Source: Halohasta litchfieldiae
GTDB lineage: Archaea; Halobacteriota; Halobacteria; Halobacteriales; Haloferacaceae
Direction: 5' to 3'
Assembly (NCBI RefSeq): GCF_002788215.1
Contig: NZ_CP024845.1
Span: 496,001 to 560,000, forward strand
Length of the DNA: 64,000 nt
Under the pieces are notes generated by a model that had not been told where the DNA came from, made no database searches, and saw only the letters and a program-made list of their open reading frames with translations. Positions within the stretch are counted from its first letter, which is position 1, and the number at the start of each line of letters is the position of its first letter. This document shows positions 33,518 to 42,405 of this stretch, one piece after another. Made by a program: the position numbers and the translations under genes.

Positions 33518-34916
33518 CAGTACCTCACAAAGCATCCTCGGCTAGCTGTTTCTGCGGCCTGAGTTCTGTGTCGAAGCGGTTGTACTGACGGTCTCGACGA
33601 GAGAATTACGGACGGATCGACGGAGAGCTGTCGCTGTCGGCGGCGGTCAGCCGCCGACGCGACAGCGTCGCCACTCACTCCGCTGGCTTGCTCGGTCGGT
33701 GGTTAGCGGTGGAATCGGTCGTCAGGTGGCCGATTCGCGGGGACGGCCCGACGCACCGCGAGGGCCGTCCACGCAGCTCGTCGAATCATATTGACGAACT
33801 CCTTGTACGGCCACCACCAGAGGCGACGCCCGCCTCGGCGGGGCGTCGCCACATACTCGTAGTGAAGGTACCGCCAGACGTTCTGTAAGAGGAGACTCAC
33901 CACCACGTACAGCAGCCGTACCGTTGGATCTCGTGTTGTCGTTGTCGCTATCGCTTGCTCAAACAAGCGATAGCTTGACTCGATACCGAAGCGTTTCGAG
34001 TAGTGGTATCGAGCGTCCCGTGGTGAGTCGATGAACGGCGCGTCAGCGGCGTAGCCGTGACGCGCCACACCGTTCTCGTCATACTTCCCATTTAGGTACG
34101 TACAGTCGATGTAGACGGGAAAATCGACGGTCCAGCTGTGACCGTCGAGTTTCCCCGTCAGATCATGCTGAATGACGCGACTCCATCCTTCCGAGAGCTC
34201 TTGCTGAATCGCCTCACCCCACCGGATGATCGGGATCACGTACGCGTAATTGTGCGCCTGAAGCAGCGTGAGACACTTACTGTCGTAGAATCCGCGATCA
34301 AGGTAGACGGCCTTGACCCCGGCGTCAAGGCCGTCGAGGACACCGAAGAACTCAGCGAGGACACTACTTGCGGTATCGCCGTCTTTGAGACGGCGTACCG
34401 CCAGCGTGTAGCGTTTGTTCTTCACACGCGCGTAGAGTGTGGCATAGGCGTGGAACGCAGTGGTTCCACGCTTCGCTACCGAGTGATAGAGGCCGTCTGT
34501 GTCGTCTTCGTCACCGTAGTAGGGCCGCAGGTGGAGGTCTGCGCAGACCTCCACCTGTTCGGGGAGCAATTCATCGAGATCCTTTCGCAGGAGCGTGTTA
34601 GCGACTCGTTCGAGCCGTTCCGGCTCGAACTTCGTCCGAAGATGGTAGAGGACCGTGTTCCCAGCGGGTGAGTTCTGGCTCGACGCACAGAGCGTAGAGA
34701 CAGAGGTCCCGTCGGCGCAAGCGCCGACGAGGACCTCATAGATGTCTTCAGCAGTGATTTCAGCGTTATTGGCTAACGAGAGCGAAACTTCCTCGTCAAG
34801 GCGGTTGACGAGAAAGTTAAGAAGCTGGTCCTCGTGGATCTCACCGTCTGCTTGTTTGGTTTTAGACACACCTTCAGCAAGCAGACGTTCTAACTAAGCG
34901 GCTTTGTGAAGTACTG
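33518..34916 (-). mobile_element. ISH3-family insertion sequence
   Basis: Terminal inverted repeats CAGTACCTCACAAAGC (33518-33533) and its near-complement GCTTTGTGAAGTACTG (34901-34916) match at 15 of 16 positions and bound a 1399-bp element, a normal ISH3 length. It holds one full transposase gene. The left part (33540-33700) contains a strong GC hairpin. No direct target duplication is visible (ATAAT left, AGACT right), and the flanking genes are two different truncated genes. Confidence 0.85.
33703..34869 (-). CDS. ISH3-family transposase
   Basis: This 388-residue DDE transposase is of the haloarchaeal ISH3 type. Recognisable segments are LPEQVEVCADLHLRPYYGDE with the first catalytic Asp, GVKAVYLDRGFYDSKCL with the second, and RFGIESSYRLFEQA with the Glu. 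A basic, Trp-rich C-terminus ends NRPPDDRFHR. The length is full and no stop interrupts it, so the element may be active. Confidence 0.93.
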   Translation of the reverse strand: MSKTKQADGEIHEDQLLNFLVNRLDEEVSLSLANNAEITAEDIYEVLVGACADGTSVSTLCASSQNSPAGNTVLYHLRTKFEPERLERVANTLLRKDLDELLPEQVEVCADLHLRPYYGDEDDTDGLYHSVAKRGTTAFHAYATLYARVKNKRYTLAVRRLKDGDTASSVLAEFFGVLDGLDAGVKAVYLDRGFYDSKCLTLLQAHNYAYVIPIIRWGEAIQQELSEGWSRVIQHDLTGKLDGHSWTVDFPVYIDCTYLNGKYDENGVARHGYAADAPFIDSPRDARYHYSKRFGIESSYRLFEQAIATTTTRDPTVRLLYVVVSLLLQNVWRYLHYEYVATPRRGGRRLWWWPYKEFVNMIRRAAWTALAVRRAVPANRPPDDRFHR

Positions 34917-34981
34917 AGACTGGCTACTCCGGCTCCTCCGACGAACTGGAGGTATCGGCGTCGTGATGCGGGGATACCCAT
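34917..34981 (-). pseudogene. 5' stub of a Tat-exported protein gene cut by ISH3
   Basis: The ATG at 34981 starts MGIPASRRRYLQFVGGAGVA, a classic twin-arginine signal peptide beginning, and the frame runs directly into the ISH3 end at 34916. No matching remainder occurs at the other IS end, where an HTH_10 gene fragment begins. A TATA-like tract (GATTATTTG) precedes the start. This is the truncated 5' end of a secreted or lipoprotein gene. Confidence 0.6.
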
Positions 34982-35120
34982 ACAAATAATCTACCAATGA
35001 CATGAATAAGGGTGTCGAACTACTGGTTTTTGACCGACGTGCGCCTTCGATTTTGCATGTGAATTACACCACTATTCGAATATTGATACTTGATTCTCGC
35101 AGAGTTGCGTCTCTCAACAG

Positions 35121-35294
35121 TGGTTCCTAAAATACCGTTATCTGCAGATTCACTTACTGGAAGACGAATTCAACCAGGAGAGACGTGACGACACTGCACT
35201 CCTCGTCGACGAAGCATTCGAAGACGTAGTGGAATTCGTCGAAGCCCAAGGCTGGGAGTACGAAGCCGACGACCACGGGCAACTCCAAGAGTAG
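35121..35294 (+). pseudogene. Coding remnant of unknown family
   Basis: A frame without a start codon reads WFLKYRYLQIHLLEDEFNQE, RRDDTALLVDEAFEDVVEFV and GWEYEADDHGQLQE to a TAG at 35292-35294. Codon use is good and the acidic composition is typical, so it is probably the 3' end of a lost gene. The remainder of 34982-35439 is AT-rich and shows no other gene. Confidence 0.4.
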
Positions 35295-35439
35295 CTGTTA
35301 TCTCAGTTCATCACTGAACCGGTACCCACTATCGGTAGGTGCTCTACGGTATGGAACTCCTCGGTTTTGCGAGTACGCGACCCACACAGAGAATCGCCCC
35401 TTCGAAACGCTCAGTAGCGTCGACTCACTATCGTCAGTC

Positions 35440-35922
35440 ATGACACGGGCTGGACTCCGGTATGCTGCAGGAGCCCTCGCGGTTGCGGTGGCCGCGATTC
35501 ATCTCTACTGGGCGTTTCCACGGCTATTGACACAGATACAGGCCGGAATGGTGCCGGACCCACGGCCACTGCTGTTTATCGGCTCCGGCGTGGCGATCCT
35601 GTTCGGCATCGCCCAGATTCTCGACGGCCGGAACCCCAAGCCGATCTATCTCGCTGGGCTCGGGCTGATGATCGTCTACCTCGGGGGGTACGTTGCGTGG
35701 CACGCCTACTCGGGCCACGGCGGCTTCTTTTGGCCGTGGGCCCCCGCACCGATCACCCACGACCAGTCGACGGTCAGTCTCGTCGCCGAGCATCTGTTGG
35801 CCAGCCCACTCGACATGGTCTCGAAGCTGCTCGAACTCCTGTTGGCTGGTCTCCTCGTGGTCCTCTATCGCGGCGAGCCACAGTCGACCGACGACGGCAT
35901 CAAGGCTGTTGTCGACACGTAG
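35440..35922 (+). CDS. Four-helix haloarchaeal membrane protein
   Basis: The 160-residue integral membrane protein has about four hydrophobic segments: near 8-28, 42-60, 70-88, and 125-145 (LLELLLAGLLVVLYR). A loop with WHAYSGHGGFFWPW and ITHDQST lies between the third and fourth helices. The His and Trp residues there could be functional, but I recognise no family. A similarly oriented small membrane protein follows 69 bp downstream. Confidence 0.75.
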   Translation: MTRAGLRYAAGALAVAVAAIHLYWAFPRLLTQIQAGMVPDPRPLLFIGSGVAILFGIAQILDGRNPKPIYLAGLGLMIVYLGGYVAWHAYSGHGGFFWPWAPAPITHDQSTVSLVAEHLLASPLDMVSKLLELLLAGLLVVLYRGEPQSTDDGIKAVVDT

Positions 35923-35991
35923 TTATTTATCAGTGCTACAGAACAATTATGCATAGATGTCGTATTCGCTACTGAGTTGGGAGCTGTCGCC

Positions 35992-36216
35992 ATGAGCCGA
36001 CCGAAATCGCTGTTCGGCCGCATTCAACAGTACGAGACGCACCTCATCGAGGACCTGTTCATGTCGGGGCTGATTTTCGCGATTATCTCGATGGTCTGGG
36101 CTCGCGCACCGGCTGCGTGGCCCCAAATCATCTACTATTTCGCTCTCGTCGTCTGTCTGTTCGGCTATTTCAAATACGTGAGTCCGCCGCCAACCGAGCC
36201 CGCTGTCGACTCGTAG
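35992..36216 (+). CDS. Small two-helix membrane protein
   Basis: The 74-residue product starts MSRPKSLFGRIQQYETHLIE and has two hydrophobic segments (LFMSGLIFAIISMVW; IIYYFALVVCLFGYF), with a short Pro-rich C-terminus. The ATG at 35992 fits better than one at 35977. The function is unknown. Confidence 0.65.
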   Translation: MSRPKSLFGRIQQYETHLIEDLFMSGLIFAIISMVWARAPAAWPQIIYYFALVVCLFGYFKYVSPPPTEPAVDS

Positions 36217-36359
36217 CGCTCCGTCCTTCCTGCAGTGTGAGCCAATGATTATCCCACACTGAGGGTCCCAGACGCCGATATGTGGGGTGTATTGCTGAGC
36301 CGCAGTTTGCCGTCAGTGAGTCGAACGCTTGAAACCCGTCGACTGCCTCTATGGGCCAT

Positions 36360-36605
36360 ATGGTAGACCACGAGCTCCGCAAGGAGGCCCACGATCTCGA
36401 CGTCACCGTCTGGGTCGGCAAGAGCGGTATCAACTCAGTAATAGATGAGCTTCACGACCAGCTCCAGAGTCGCAAACTGGTGAAAGTCAAGTTCCTGCGA
36501 GCGGCCCGCGGGAGCCAAGAGACCGACGAGCTGGCCGAAGAACTGGCTGAGATGGTGAACGCCGAACTGGTCGAAACGCGGGGTAACACAGCCGTTCTTA
36601 CATGA
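36360..36605 (+). CDS. YhbY/CRM-domain RNA-binding protein
   Basis: The 81-residue product matches the CRM (YhbY) fold, with HELRKEAHDLDVTVWVGKSG containing the GxxG-like loop (VGKSGI), a central helix, and VKVKFLRAARG. A C-terminal strand (VNAELVETRGNTAVL) completes it. CRM proteins bind ribosomal precursors or other structured RNA. The start at 36360 (MVDHEL) is preferred over 36351. Its stop overlaps the MscS start codon (ATGA), so the two genes form an operon. Confidence 0.87.
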   Translation: MVDHELRKEAHDLDVTVWVGKSGINSVIDELHDQLQSRKLVKVKFLRAARGSQETDELAEELAEMVNAELVETRGNTAVLT

Positions 36606-37498
36606 CTGCCACAGCGCCATCGGGAGCGGGGACGCCGCTCGGTGATCTGCTGACAAACGTTGGCGTTCCAGCGGGTGGTACAATCGGGGCGGCACTGACG
36701 TTCGTCATCTCATTGTTGCTAGTGTATGCGGTCGGCAAACTCATCCTGTTACCACTGTTCGGTCGCATGCTGACCAGCCGTGGTCTCGAAACACACGCCA
36801 GGCGACCGCTCAAAAAGATCGCCCACATCGTCATGGTGTTTCTCGCCGTCTCGGTTGCCTTCGGGCTGGCCGGTTTCGGCAACTTTCTCACCTCGCTGGC
36901 GACGATTGCAGCCGCAGCCACACTCGCGGTCGGCTTTGCGATGCAGGACGTGCTCAAGAACTTCGTTGCTGGCGTCTTCATCTTCACCGACAAGCCGTTC
37001 AAGATCGGCGACTGGATCGAGTGGGAAGAGTACTCCGGTGTCGTCGAAGACATCAGTTTTCGGGTCACTCGCGTGCGGACGTTCGACAACGAACTGCTGA
37101 CAGTGCCGAACTCGACGCTCACCGAGGACGTGGTGAAAAACCCCGTCGACGGCGAGAAACTCCGACTCCAATTCCTGTTCGGGATCGGCTACGATGACGA
37201 CATCGACAGGGCCACAGAAATCATTATTGCGGAGGCCGAAAACCATCCCGATGTTCTCGACGACCCAGCGCCATCGGTTCGGTTGACCGAGTTAGCCGAC
37301 TCGTCTGTCGGTCTCAAGTCGCGGATCTGGATCAGCCAGCCGAAGCGGTCGGACTTCGTGCGGACCCGCGCCGAGTACGTCAAGGCTGTCAAACAGCGGT
37401 TCGACGAGGCGGGCATCGACATCCCGTACCCACAGCGGGAACTCTCCGGCGACATCGAGATGGCCGCCCCGCCAGAAATCGTCGACGCCTCGGAGTAA
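36602..37498 (+). CDS. Mechanosensitive ion channel of the MscS family
   Basis: The 298-residue product has three N-terminal transmembrane helices: near 20-45, 75-95 and a Gly/Ala-rich pore-lining helix (ATIAAAATLAVGFAMQDVLKN, about 100-120). The MscS beta domain follows (IFTDKPFKIGDWIEW ... VTRVRTFDNELLTVPNSTL, about 125-180), then the alpha/beta C-terminal vestibule. It should open under membrane tension during osmotic downshock. Overlap with the YhbY-like gene suggests coupled expression. Confidence 0.93.
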   Translation: MTATAPSGAGTPLGDLLTNVGVPAGGTIGAALTFVISLLLVYAVGKLILLPLFGRMLTSRGLETHARRPLKKIAHIVMVFLAVSVAFGLAGFGNFLTSLATIAAAATLAVGFAMQDVLKNFVAGVFIFTDKPFKIGDWIEWEEYSGVVEDISFRVTRVRTFDNELLTVPNSTLTEDVVKNPVDGEKLRLQFLFGIGYDDDIDRATEIIIAEAENHPDVLDDPAPSVRLTELADSSVGLKSRIWISQPKRSDFVRTRAEYVKAVKQRFDEAGIDIPYPQRELSGDIEMAAPPEIVDASE

Positions 37499-37634
37499 TC
37501 GCAGAGACGCGTTTCGGGTCGACGTGATCGGTCCGAACACGGATTGCTGACCCAGTAACGCTAGTGTAACCACGTGACATCGGTGTCAGCGAGCGCTTAA
37601 CATGGTCTTGGTGCTACATACAGTACAGTCACCG

Positions 37635-38291
37635 ATGTCCCAAGAGAAATCCACCTACGCGGCTGATACCGAAATCGACACAACGCTCGACGAACTGCCG
37701 GACGACGAGACGCTCGACGCGACCGTCGAAAACCTGCGGGCCAACGGCTTCGAGGTTGTCGTTGCCGACTCGTCCACAGAAGCCCTTGAGGCAGTACAGT
37801 CGCAGATCCCCGACGGCGTCTCGGTGATGAACGGTCACTCGACGACGCTCGAAGAGATTGGCTTCGTCGAGTATCTCTCGGAGGCCGACCACGGATGGGA
37901 GAGTCTGGCCGACGAAATCTGGGGTATTGACGATGACGCAGAGCGTCAAGCCGCTCGTCGACAGTCCCAGACTGCTGACTACTTCCTCGGCGGGATCAAC
38001 GCCATCGCCCAGACTGGCGAACTCGTGGCGGCCGACCGCTCCGGCAGTCGGATCGGTGCCTATCCGTTCGCTGCGAGCAACGTCGTCATTGTCAGTGGCG
38101 CGAACAAGATCGTGTCGACGCTTTCGGATGCGCTTGATCGGCTCGAATCGGTGGCCTATCCGCTCGAAAACGAACGAGCGAAAGAGGCCTACGGAGTTGA
38201 GTCGGAGATCGCCAAACAACTCATCTTCCGACAGGAACTCGACGAGGGCCGAACGACAGTTGTACTGGTCCGCGAGCAGTTAGGGTACTAA
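37635..38291 (+). CDS. LUD-domain (LutC/YkgG-like) protein
   Basis: The 218-residue product resembles the LUD domain found in lactate-utilisation proteins LutB and LutC. Characteristic pieces are the strand SVMNGHSTTLEEIGFVEYL, the DYFLGGINAIAQTGELV segment with Gly-rich turns, and GSRIGAYPFAASNVVIVSGA. Stand-alone LUD proteins without LutA or LutB neighbours, as here, have no settled role. The start is the ATG at 37635 (MSQEKST), not 37602, since the upstream codons overlap the promoter. Confidence 0.82.
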   Translation: MSQEKSTYAADTEIDTTLDELPDDETLDATVENLRANGFEVVVADSSTEALEAVQSQIPDGVSVMNGHSTTLEEIGFVEYLSEADHGWESLADEIWGIDDDAERQAARRQSQTADYFLGGINAIAQTGELVAADRSGSRIGAYPFAASNVVIVSGANKIVSTLSDALDRLESVAYPLENERAKEAYGVESEIAKQLIFRQELDEGRTTVVLVREQLGY

Positions 38292-38437
38292 CTCGCCCAC
38301 GTCTTGGCGAGCTGTTTTCTACGTTCCAGCACACCGTCTGGTCCACCACGGATATGCGATAGCACCGAGTTGCACACCGACTATTCAATCTGGAAATCGT
38401 GGTGTGAGAAGCGCGTGCTGAACGGGGCCGAAACCAT

Positions 38438-39283
38438 TCAGACGCGGAACCGTACCTCGATCTCGTCCGGCCCGCTGACCGAGAACCCCTCGTCCGTCTC
38501 AGTTACCGGATACCCACTGTCCGCCGTTCGGTCTCGGATCTCCGCGAGGGATGCTGTGTCGGGAACTACCAGTTCGAACCACGACAACCCGCTGCCGTCG
38601 ACTGGCCCCGAGCGCTGATTCCACGTGTTTGCGCCGAGATGGTGGTGATAGCCACCGGCCGAGACGAAGCGTGCCTCGGGCATCGACGCTTGCAGCTCAA
38701 AGCCGATGAGATCCACGTAGAACTCGCTGAACGCAGCAAGCGAGGAGACTTCGAGATGGACGTGTCCGACATCCGTCCCAGCAGGGACCGTCGACTGGCC
38801 CGTGGCTGCGGCTTTCACCGGGTCAAGATCGAGGCGGTAGGTACCCATCTGAATCGTCCCGTCGTCGCTGCGAGGCCACTGCTCACGCGGGTAATCTCGG
38901 TAGATCTCGATACCATTGCCCGCCGGGTCAGTCAGATACAGCGCCTCACTGACGCCGTGATCGGATGCGCCGGCGAGTTGCCAGTGATTCTGCACTCGGG
39001 CCAACGCATCACCCAGCGCCTCGCGCGAGGGAACTCTGAACGCGTTGTGGAAAAGCCCCGCACCCGAGCGGTGTCGTTCGGGGGCGGTTTCATCGCCTTC
39101 CAAGACGAGCAGCGGTGTGTCCGCACTCCCGAGCACCGAACGCGTCTCGGAGTGGTTTAGCACACTGAGTCCGACAACATCCCGATAGAACTCGGTCATC
39201 TCGTCGACGTCGGTAACACGGAGGGCGGTCCGTCCAAGATGCGTTGCCTGCGGGAGCGCGTCCGGATTCGTGTGGGTAGTCAT
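38438..39283 (-). CDS. VOC-family dioxygenase/glyoxalase-like protein with two modules
   Basis: The 281-residue product contains two vicinal-oxygen-chelate modules. The first starts LGRTALRVTDVDEMTEFYRD (about 15-130) and the second DVGHVHLEVSSLAAFSEFYV (about 165-280). Metal ligands are expected at His in VGHVHLEV, at His in YHHHLGANTW, and at Glu in LSWFELVVP, as in catechol 2,3-dioxygenase-like enzymes. The substrate is unknown. It sits convergent to the LUD gene and is transcribed as a single gene. Confidence 0.87.
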   Translation of the reverse strand: MTTHTNPDALPQATHLGRTALRVTDVDEMTEFYRDVVGLSVLNHSETRSVLGSADTPLLVLEGDETAPERHRSGAGLFHNAFRVPSREALGDALARVQNHWQLAGASDHGVSEALYLTDPAGNGIEIYRDYPREQWPRSDDGTIQMGTYRLDLDPVKAAATGQSTVPAGTDVGHVHLEVSSLAAFSEFYVDLIGFELQASMPEARFVSAGGYHHHLGANTWNQRSGPVDGSGLSWFELVVPDTASLAEIRDRTADSGYPVTETDEGFSVSGPDEIEVRFRV

Positions 39284-39374
39284 TGTGGGTCCCGTAGCGG
39301 TCGACGGGGCGCGGGTTCGACCATGTGCTACTGCTGGGGGCTACGAATTCCTAACGGTTGTGATTGCTACGCAT

Positions 39375-40463
39375 TCACAACCCGTTGGGGTCGACCTGCC
39401 CCGCCAGCCACCGGACTCCAACAGCCGCGATAACCGCCACCAGCGCGTAGCCACCGACAGCCGCGAACGTTGTGGTGGTCGCACTCCCAATCGCCAGCAG
39501 TGCCGCCATGTTCGCCGGGGCGCTGGGGAGGAACGAGGCCGCCGCGAACAGTAGCAGCACACCGACCGAAAACAGCAGTTGTGCCGACCGACGATCCGAC
39601 GCCAGCAGCGCGGTGGCGACCGCGAAGGCGACCACGATCACCGTCGAGGCGGTCACGAGCCCAAACAGCCAGCCGCCGTTGGCGATACTCACGCCGTTCA
39701 GCGAGAGCAACGCCAGCCACGTCATCGCCTGCAGCGGGGCGATGGCGATCATGGCGAGGGCTTTGCCGTCGACAATTTGGGTCAGCGAGACCGGCGCGAC
39801 CCGAAGCAACTCAAGGGTGCCGCGGTCGACCTCCTCGGTGATCGAGTCGACGGCGATAGAGCCACTGATAAACACCGGCAAAAACACCAGCAGTGGCAGC
39901 AGGATGGTGTAGGTGAAATCAAAGTACGGGTTGCCGCCGCGGTCCGGTGGGAGTTCGAGCGGGACCACTGAGAGCGACGCCGACCGGTCGACTCGCTGTT
40001 GGCGTTCGAGCGCCCGGAGGGCGCTTTGGCTCTCGGAGACCACAAGCGTCGTTTCGATTGATCCCTCTGGGGCGGTCAACACCACGTCGATCCGGTCGTT
40101 CTGGACCGATGTTTCGAACACCGCCTGTGCCCGCCTCTCGTCGAAGGCTTCGAACGCGGCCGCCGAGGAGTTGTATGCGGTCCCGCTGATCGCATCTTCC
40201 TCGTCCAGCGCCGTCAGCATCTCCTCGCTCGCGTCGCCGGTCACGGCGGCCTCGATCTGGTAGCCGTCGACGCTTCCCGGATCGTACAGCGAGACGAGCC
40301 CGACGACGAGGAATCCCGAGAAGCCAGCGACGAACAGCTGGATCACCAGCGCGAGGATGATGGTCTTCTCGCGGCCGAGTACCCACAGCTCTCGTTTGGC
40401 AATCGTGAGCCGCTGGTTGCGGAGCCATGCTCGCAATCGCTGGCCGAGACCCTGCTCAGCCAT
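39375..40463 (-). CDS. ABC-2 type transporter permease (second permease)
   Basis: The 362-residue product has a cytosolic N-terminus (NQRLTIAKRELWVLGREKT), a first membrane helix, and a large extracellular domain of about 150 residues. Five C-terminal membrane helices follow, including ISGSIAVDSITEEVDRGTLE, the ABC-2 loop motif. It pairs with the permease encoded directly upstream (8-bp overlap) and the ATPase to form an exporter of the NatAB type. The substrate may be Na+, a drug or a lipid-linked compound, and is not readable. Confidence 0.88.
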   Translation of the reverse strand: MAEQGLGQRLRAWLRNQRLTIAKRELWVLGREKTIILALVIQLFVAGFSGFLVVGLVSLYDPGSVDGYQIEAAVTGDASEEMLTALDEEDAISGTAYNSSAAAFEAFDERRAQAVFETSVQNDRIDVVLTAPEGSIETTLVVSESQSALRALERQQRVDRSASLSVVPLELPPDRGGNPYFDFTYTILLPLLVFLPVFISGSIAVDSITEEVDRGTLELLRVAPVSLTQIVDGKALAMIAIAPLQAMTWLALLSLNGVSIANGGWLFGLVTASTVIVVAFAVATALLASDRRSAQLLFSVGVLLLFAAASFLPSAPANMAALLAIGSATTTTFAAVGGYALVAVIAAVGVRWLAGQVDPNGL

Positions 40464-42405
40464 AGATGCTCACCACCCCGAAGTTGTAGGCAGCGTGAAC
40501 CACCGTCGCCACCAGCATGGCGAGGAGATACCACCGCAGATTCTTCTTTGCACCTAGCGCGGAGATGGCCGCCGTCACGGCGTGCAACACCAGCGGCGCA
40601 AAGAAGAGCACCGCTGTCGCCGACGGTGTCACCCCCGAAGGCGTCAGCGTTGCCTGTCCCAACACGAGTTCCGGGAGCCCAACCACCTGCGCGATGACGG
40701 TGAACTTCTCGCCGACGAAGAAGCCGAGCCCCGAAAGTCCGCCCAACAGCAGGGCCATCTTCGTCGACCGACCGAACCGATCACTCTCGAAGCCGGCGTA
40801 GATGTGGATACTTTTGGCGACTTCCTCGATGGCCGCGATGACCACGAGAATCAGCGGCACCGAGAGGTCGACCGGCATGACGAACAGCACCGCAATCGCC
40901 AGCAGTTCGGCGATGAAGACAAACGGGATCGTCAGCGCCGAGGCGACCGCGACCGATTTTGGCCCGCGAAGCCGGGCATCGATTGCATCGAGGAACTTGA
41001 GCGGCACCGGCTTCTGGGTGAACATATCCTCCTCGCGGTAGACGCCGACCCCGAGCAGAAAGAGGATCGCAGAGCCGAGATAGAAGGGTGCAGTCGAGAA
41101 GATGTACCCTCCGAGACCGACCGTTTCGCCCTGAAGCTCCATCACGACAATCGAGAGCGGCGAGATGAGCGCGATTGGCGTGACGTTCGTGAAGATCGCC
41201 GGGACGAAGACGTAGCTCGTCAGCGCCACCGAGACGGTGACGGTGACGAAGGTGAGTTCCTTAAACGAGCGGGCGAACATCGCGCCGACGAACGTCGACG
41301 CGAGGAACGCCAGCGCAACCGGGAGGACGGCCGCCACCGAGAGGATACCCCCGTCGACGCCGTAACTGACCCCACTGATGGCGACGACTGCCGCCACGAG
41401 ATACGGTAGGGTTTTGCCGGCGACGATATCCAGTCGCTTGATAGGTGCGACCAACAGGAGTTCACCGCGGCGGTTGATCCGCTCGTTGAGGATCGTCCCG
41501 CCGTAGGCTTGGATAATGAAGTTCATCGGCACGAGGAAGACGAACGCCAACACGAGGGACTGAAACGGGAACGGCGGGCTGATCTCGGCCGGTGAGCCGC
41601 TTGCGGAGCCGCTGCCGAGTAGCCGATCAAGCAGCGATCTGTCGTCATCAGCCAACTCGGGATCGTCCTGTCGACTGTCTCGGTTCGGGTCGTCGCTCCC
41701 AGTCGACCCCTCATCGCTGCCGGTCGACCCATCTTCGCCATCGGTCGACGAGTCGGTACTCCCTTCGGCATCCGTGCTCCCACTGTCGTCGTCAGTCGAC
41801 CCCTGTGTGCTGTCGCCACCGTCGACACGCCGGTTTTGCCCACCCGTGACGAGTGACTCTTGGGTTCTGTACTGGAGTCGAACGTTCACCGGGTAGGCGG
41901 CAGTCGCGTTGGATTCGAGTGCCATCAGCCGGTCGTTGTACCCCTGCACAGCCGATCTGAAGGCGGTGAGTGCCGCGGTTCCCTTTTCAGTGGGTGCGTG
42001 GGCGACAGACACCGTCGACGGGCTGAGCGCGCCGACGTCGACCGCTCCCTCGCTGACTCCCCCGACGGCAAGCGAGACGGTGTTACTGCCGCCCGATGGA
42101 GAGACGATGAGATCGAGTTCGCCGGTTGTGAGTTTCTCGCGGTCGGGTTCCCGTGGGGCGAGTGCGGGGTGGCGGTCGACCACGTCATGGTAGGGGCTGT
42201 CGGCCTCAACGCCGACACGATAGATGTCTTGGGTCGGCGAGAGTTCCCCGAGACCGAAGACGAGACCCGCACCGGCGACCCCACCGGCAAACAGCAGGAG
42301 GACGACTGCGATCACCACTGTCTGGCGGTCGAGACTCGTCGACCCCATGCTGACCTCCCACCGTGCGATACGCCAGATCTGGCGGAGACGGCTCCTGACG
42401 CTCAC
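40456..42405 (-). CDS. ABC-2 permease fused to a PrsW-like intramembrane protease domain
   Basis: The 649-residue product's N-terminal 430 residues form an ABC-2 permease: one membrane helix, an extracellular domain with a Ser/Asp/Glu/Gly-rich low-complexity stretch (about 195-250), then a helix bundle including GGTILNERINRRGELLLVAP. The C-terminal 200 residues resemble PrsW glutamic-type intramembrane proteases, with IEEVAKSIHIYAGF (EExxK), GLGFFVGEKF (FxxxE) and a late H in VVHAAYNFG. PrsW proteins cleave within the membrane, so the exporter may be tied to signalling or precursor processing. It overlaps both neighbouring genes by 4-8 bp. Confidence 0.82.
   Translation of the reverse strand: MSVRSRLRQIWRIARWEVSMGSTSLDRQTVVIAVVLLLFAGGVAGAGLVFGLGELSPTQDIYRVGVEADSPYHDVVDRHPALAPREPDREKLTTGELDLIVSPSGGSNTVSLAVGGVSEGAVDVGALSPSTVSVAHAPTEKGTAALTAFRSAVQGYNDRLMALESNATAAYPVNVRLQYRTQESLVTGGQNRRVDGGDSTQGSTDDDSGSTDAEGSTDSSTDGEDGSTGSDEGSTGSDDPNRDSRQDDPELADDDRSLLDRLLGSGSASGSPAEISPPFPFQSLVLAFVFLVPMNFIIQAYGGTILNERINRRGELLLVAPIKRLDIVAGKTLPYLVAAVVAISGVSYGVDGGILSVAAVLPVALAFLASTFVGAMFARSFKELTFVTVTVSVALTSYVFVPAIFTNVTPIALISPLSIVVMELQGETVGLGGYIFSTAPFYLGSAILFLLGVGVYREEDMFTQKPVPLKFLDAIDARLRGPKSVAVASALTIPFVFIAELLAIAVLFVMPVDLSVPLILVVIAAIEEVAKSIHIYAGFESDRFGRSTKMALLLGGLSGLGFFVGEKFTVIAQVVGLPELVLGQATLTPSGVTPSATAVLFFAPLVLHAVTAAISALGAKKNLRWYLLAMLVATVVHAAYNFGVVSIYG

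Noticed and set aside
40582-41409. Basic 275-codon plus-strand frame opposite the PrsW-fused permease
   Set aside because: The Arg/His/Asp repeat-like product is antisense to clear membrane-protein coding sequence.
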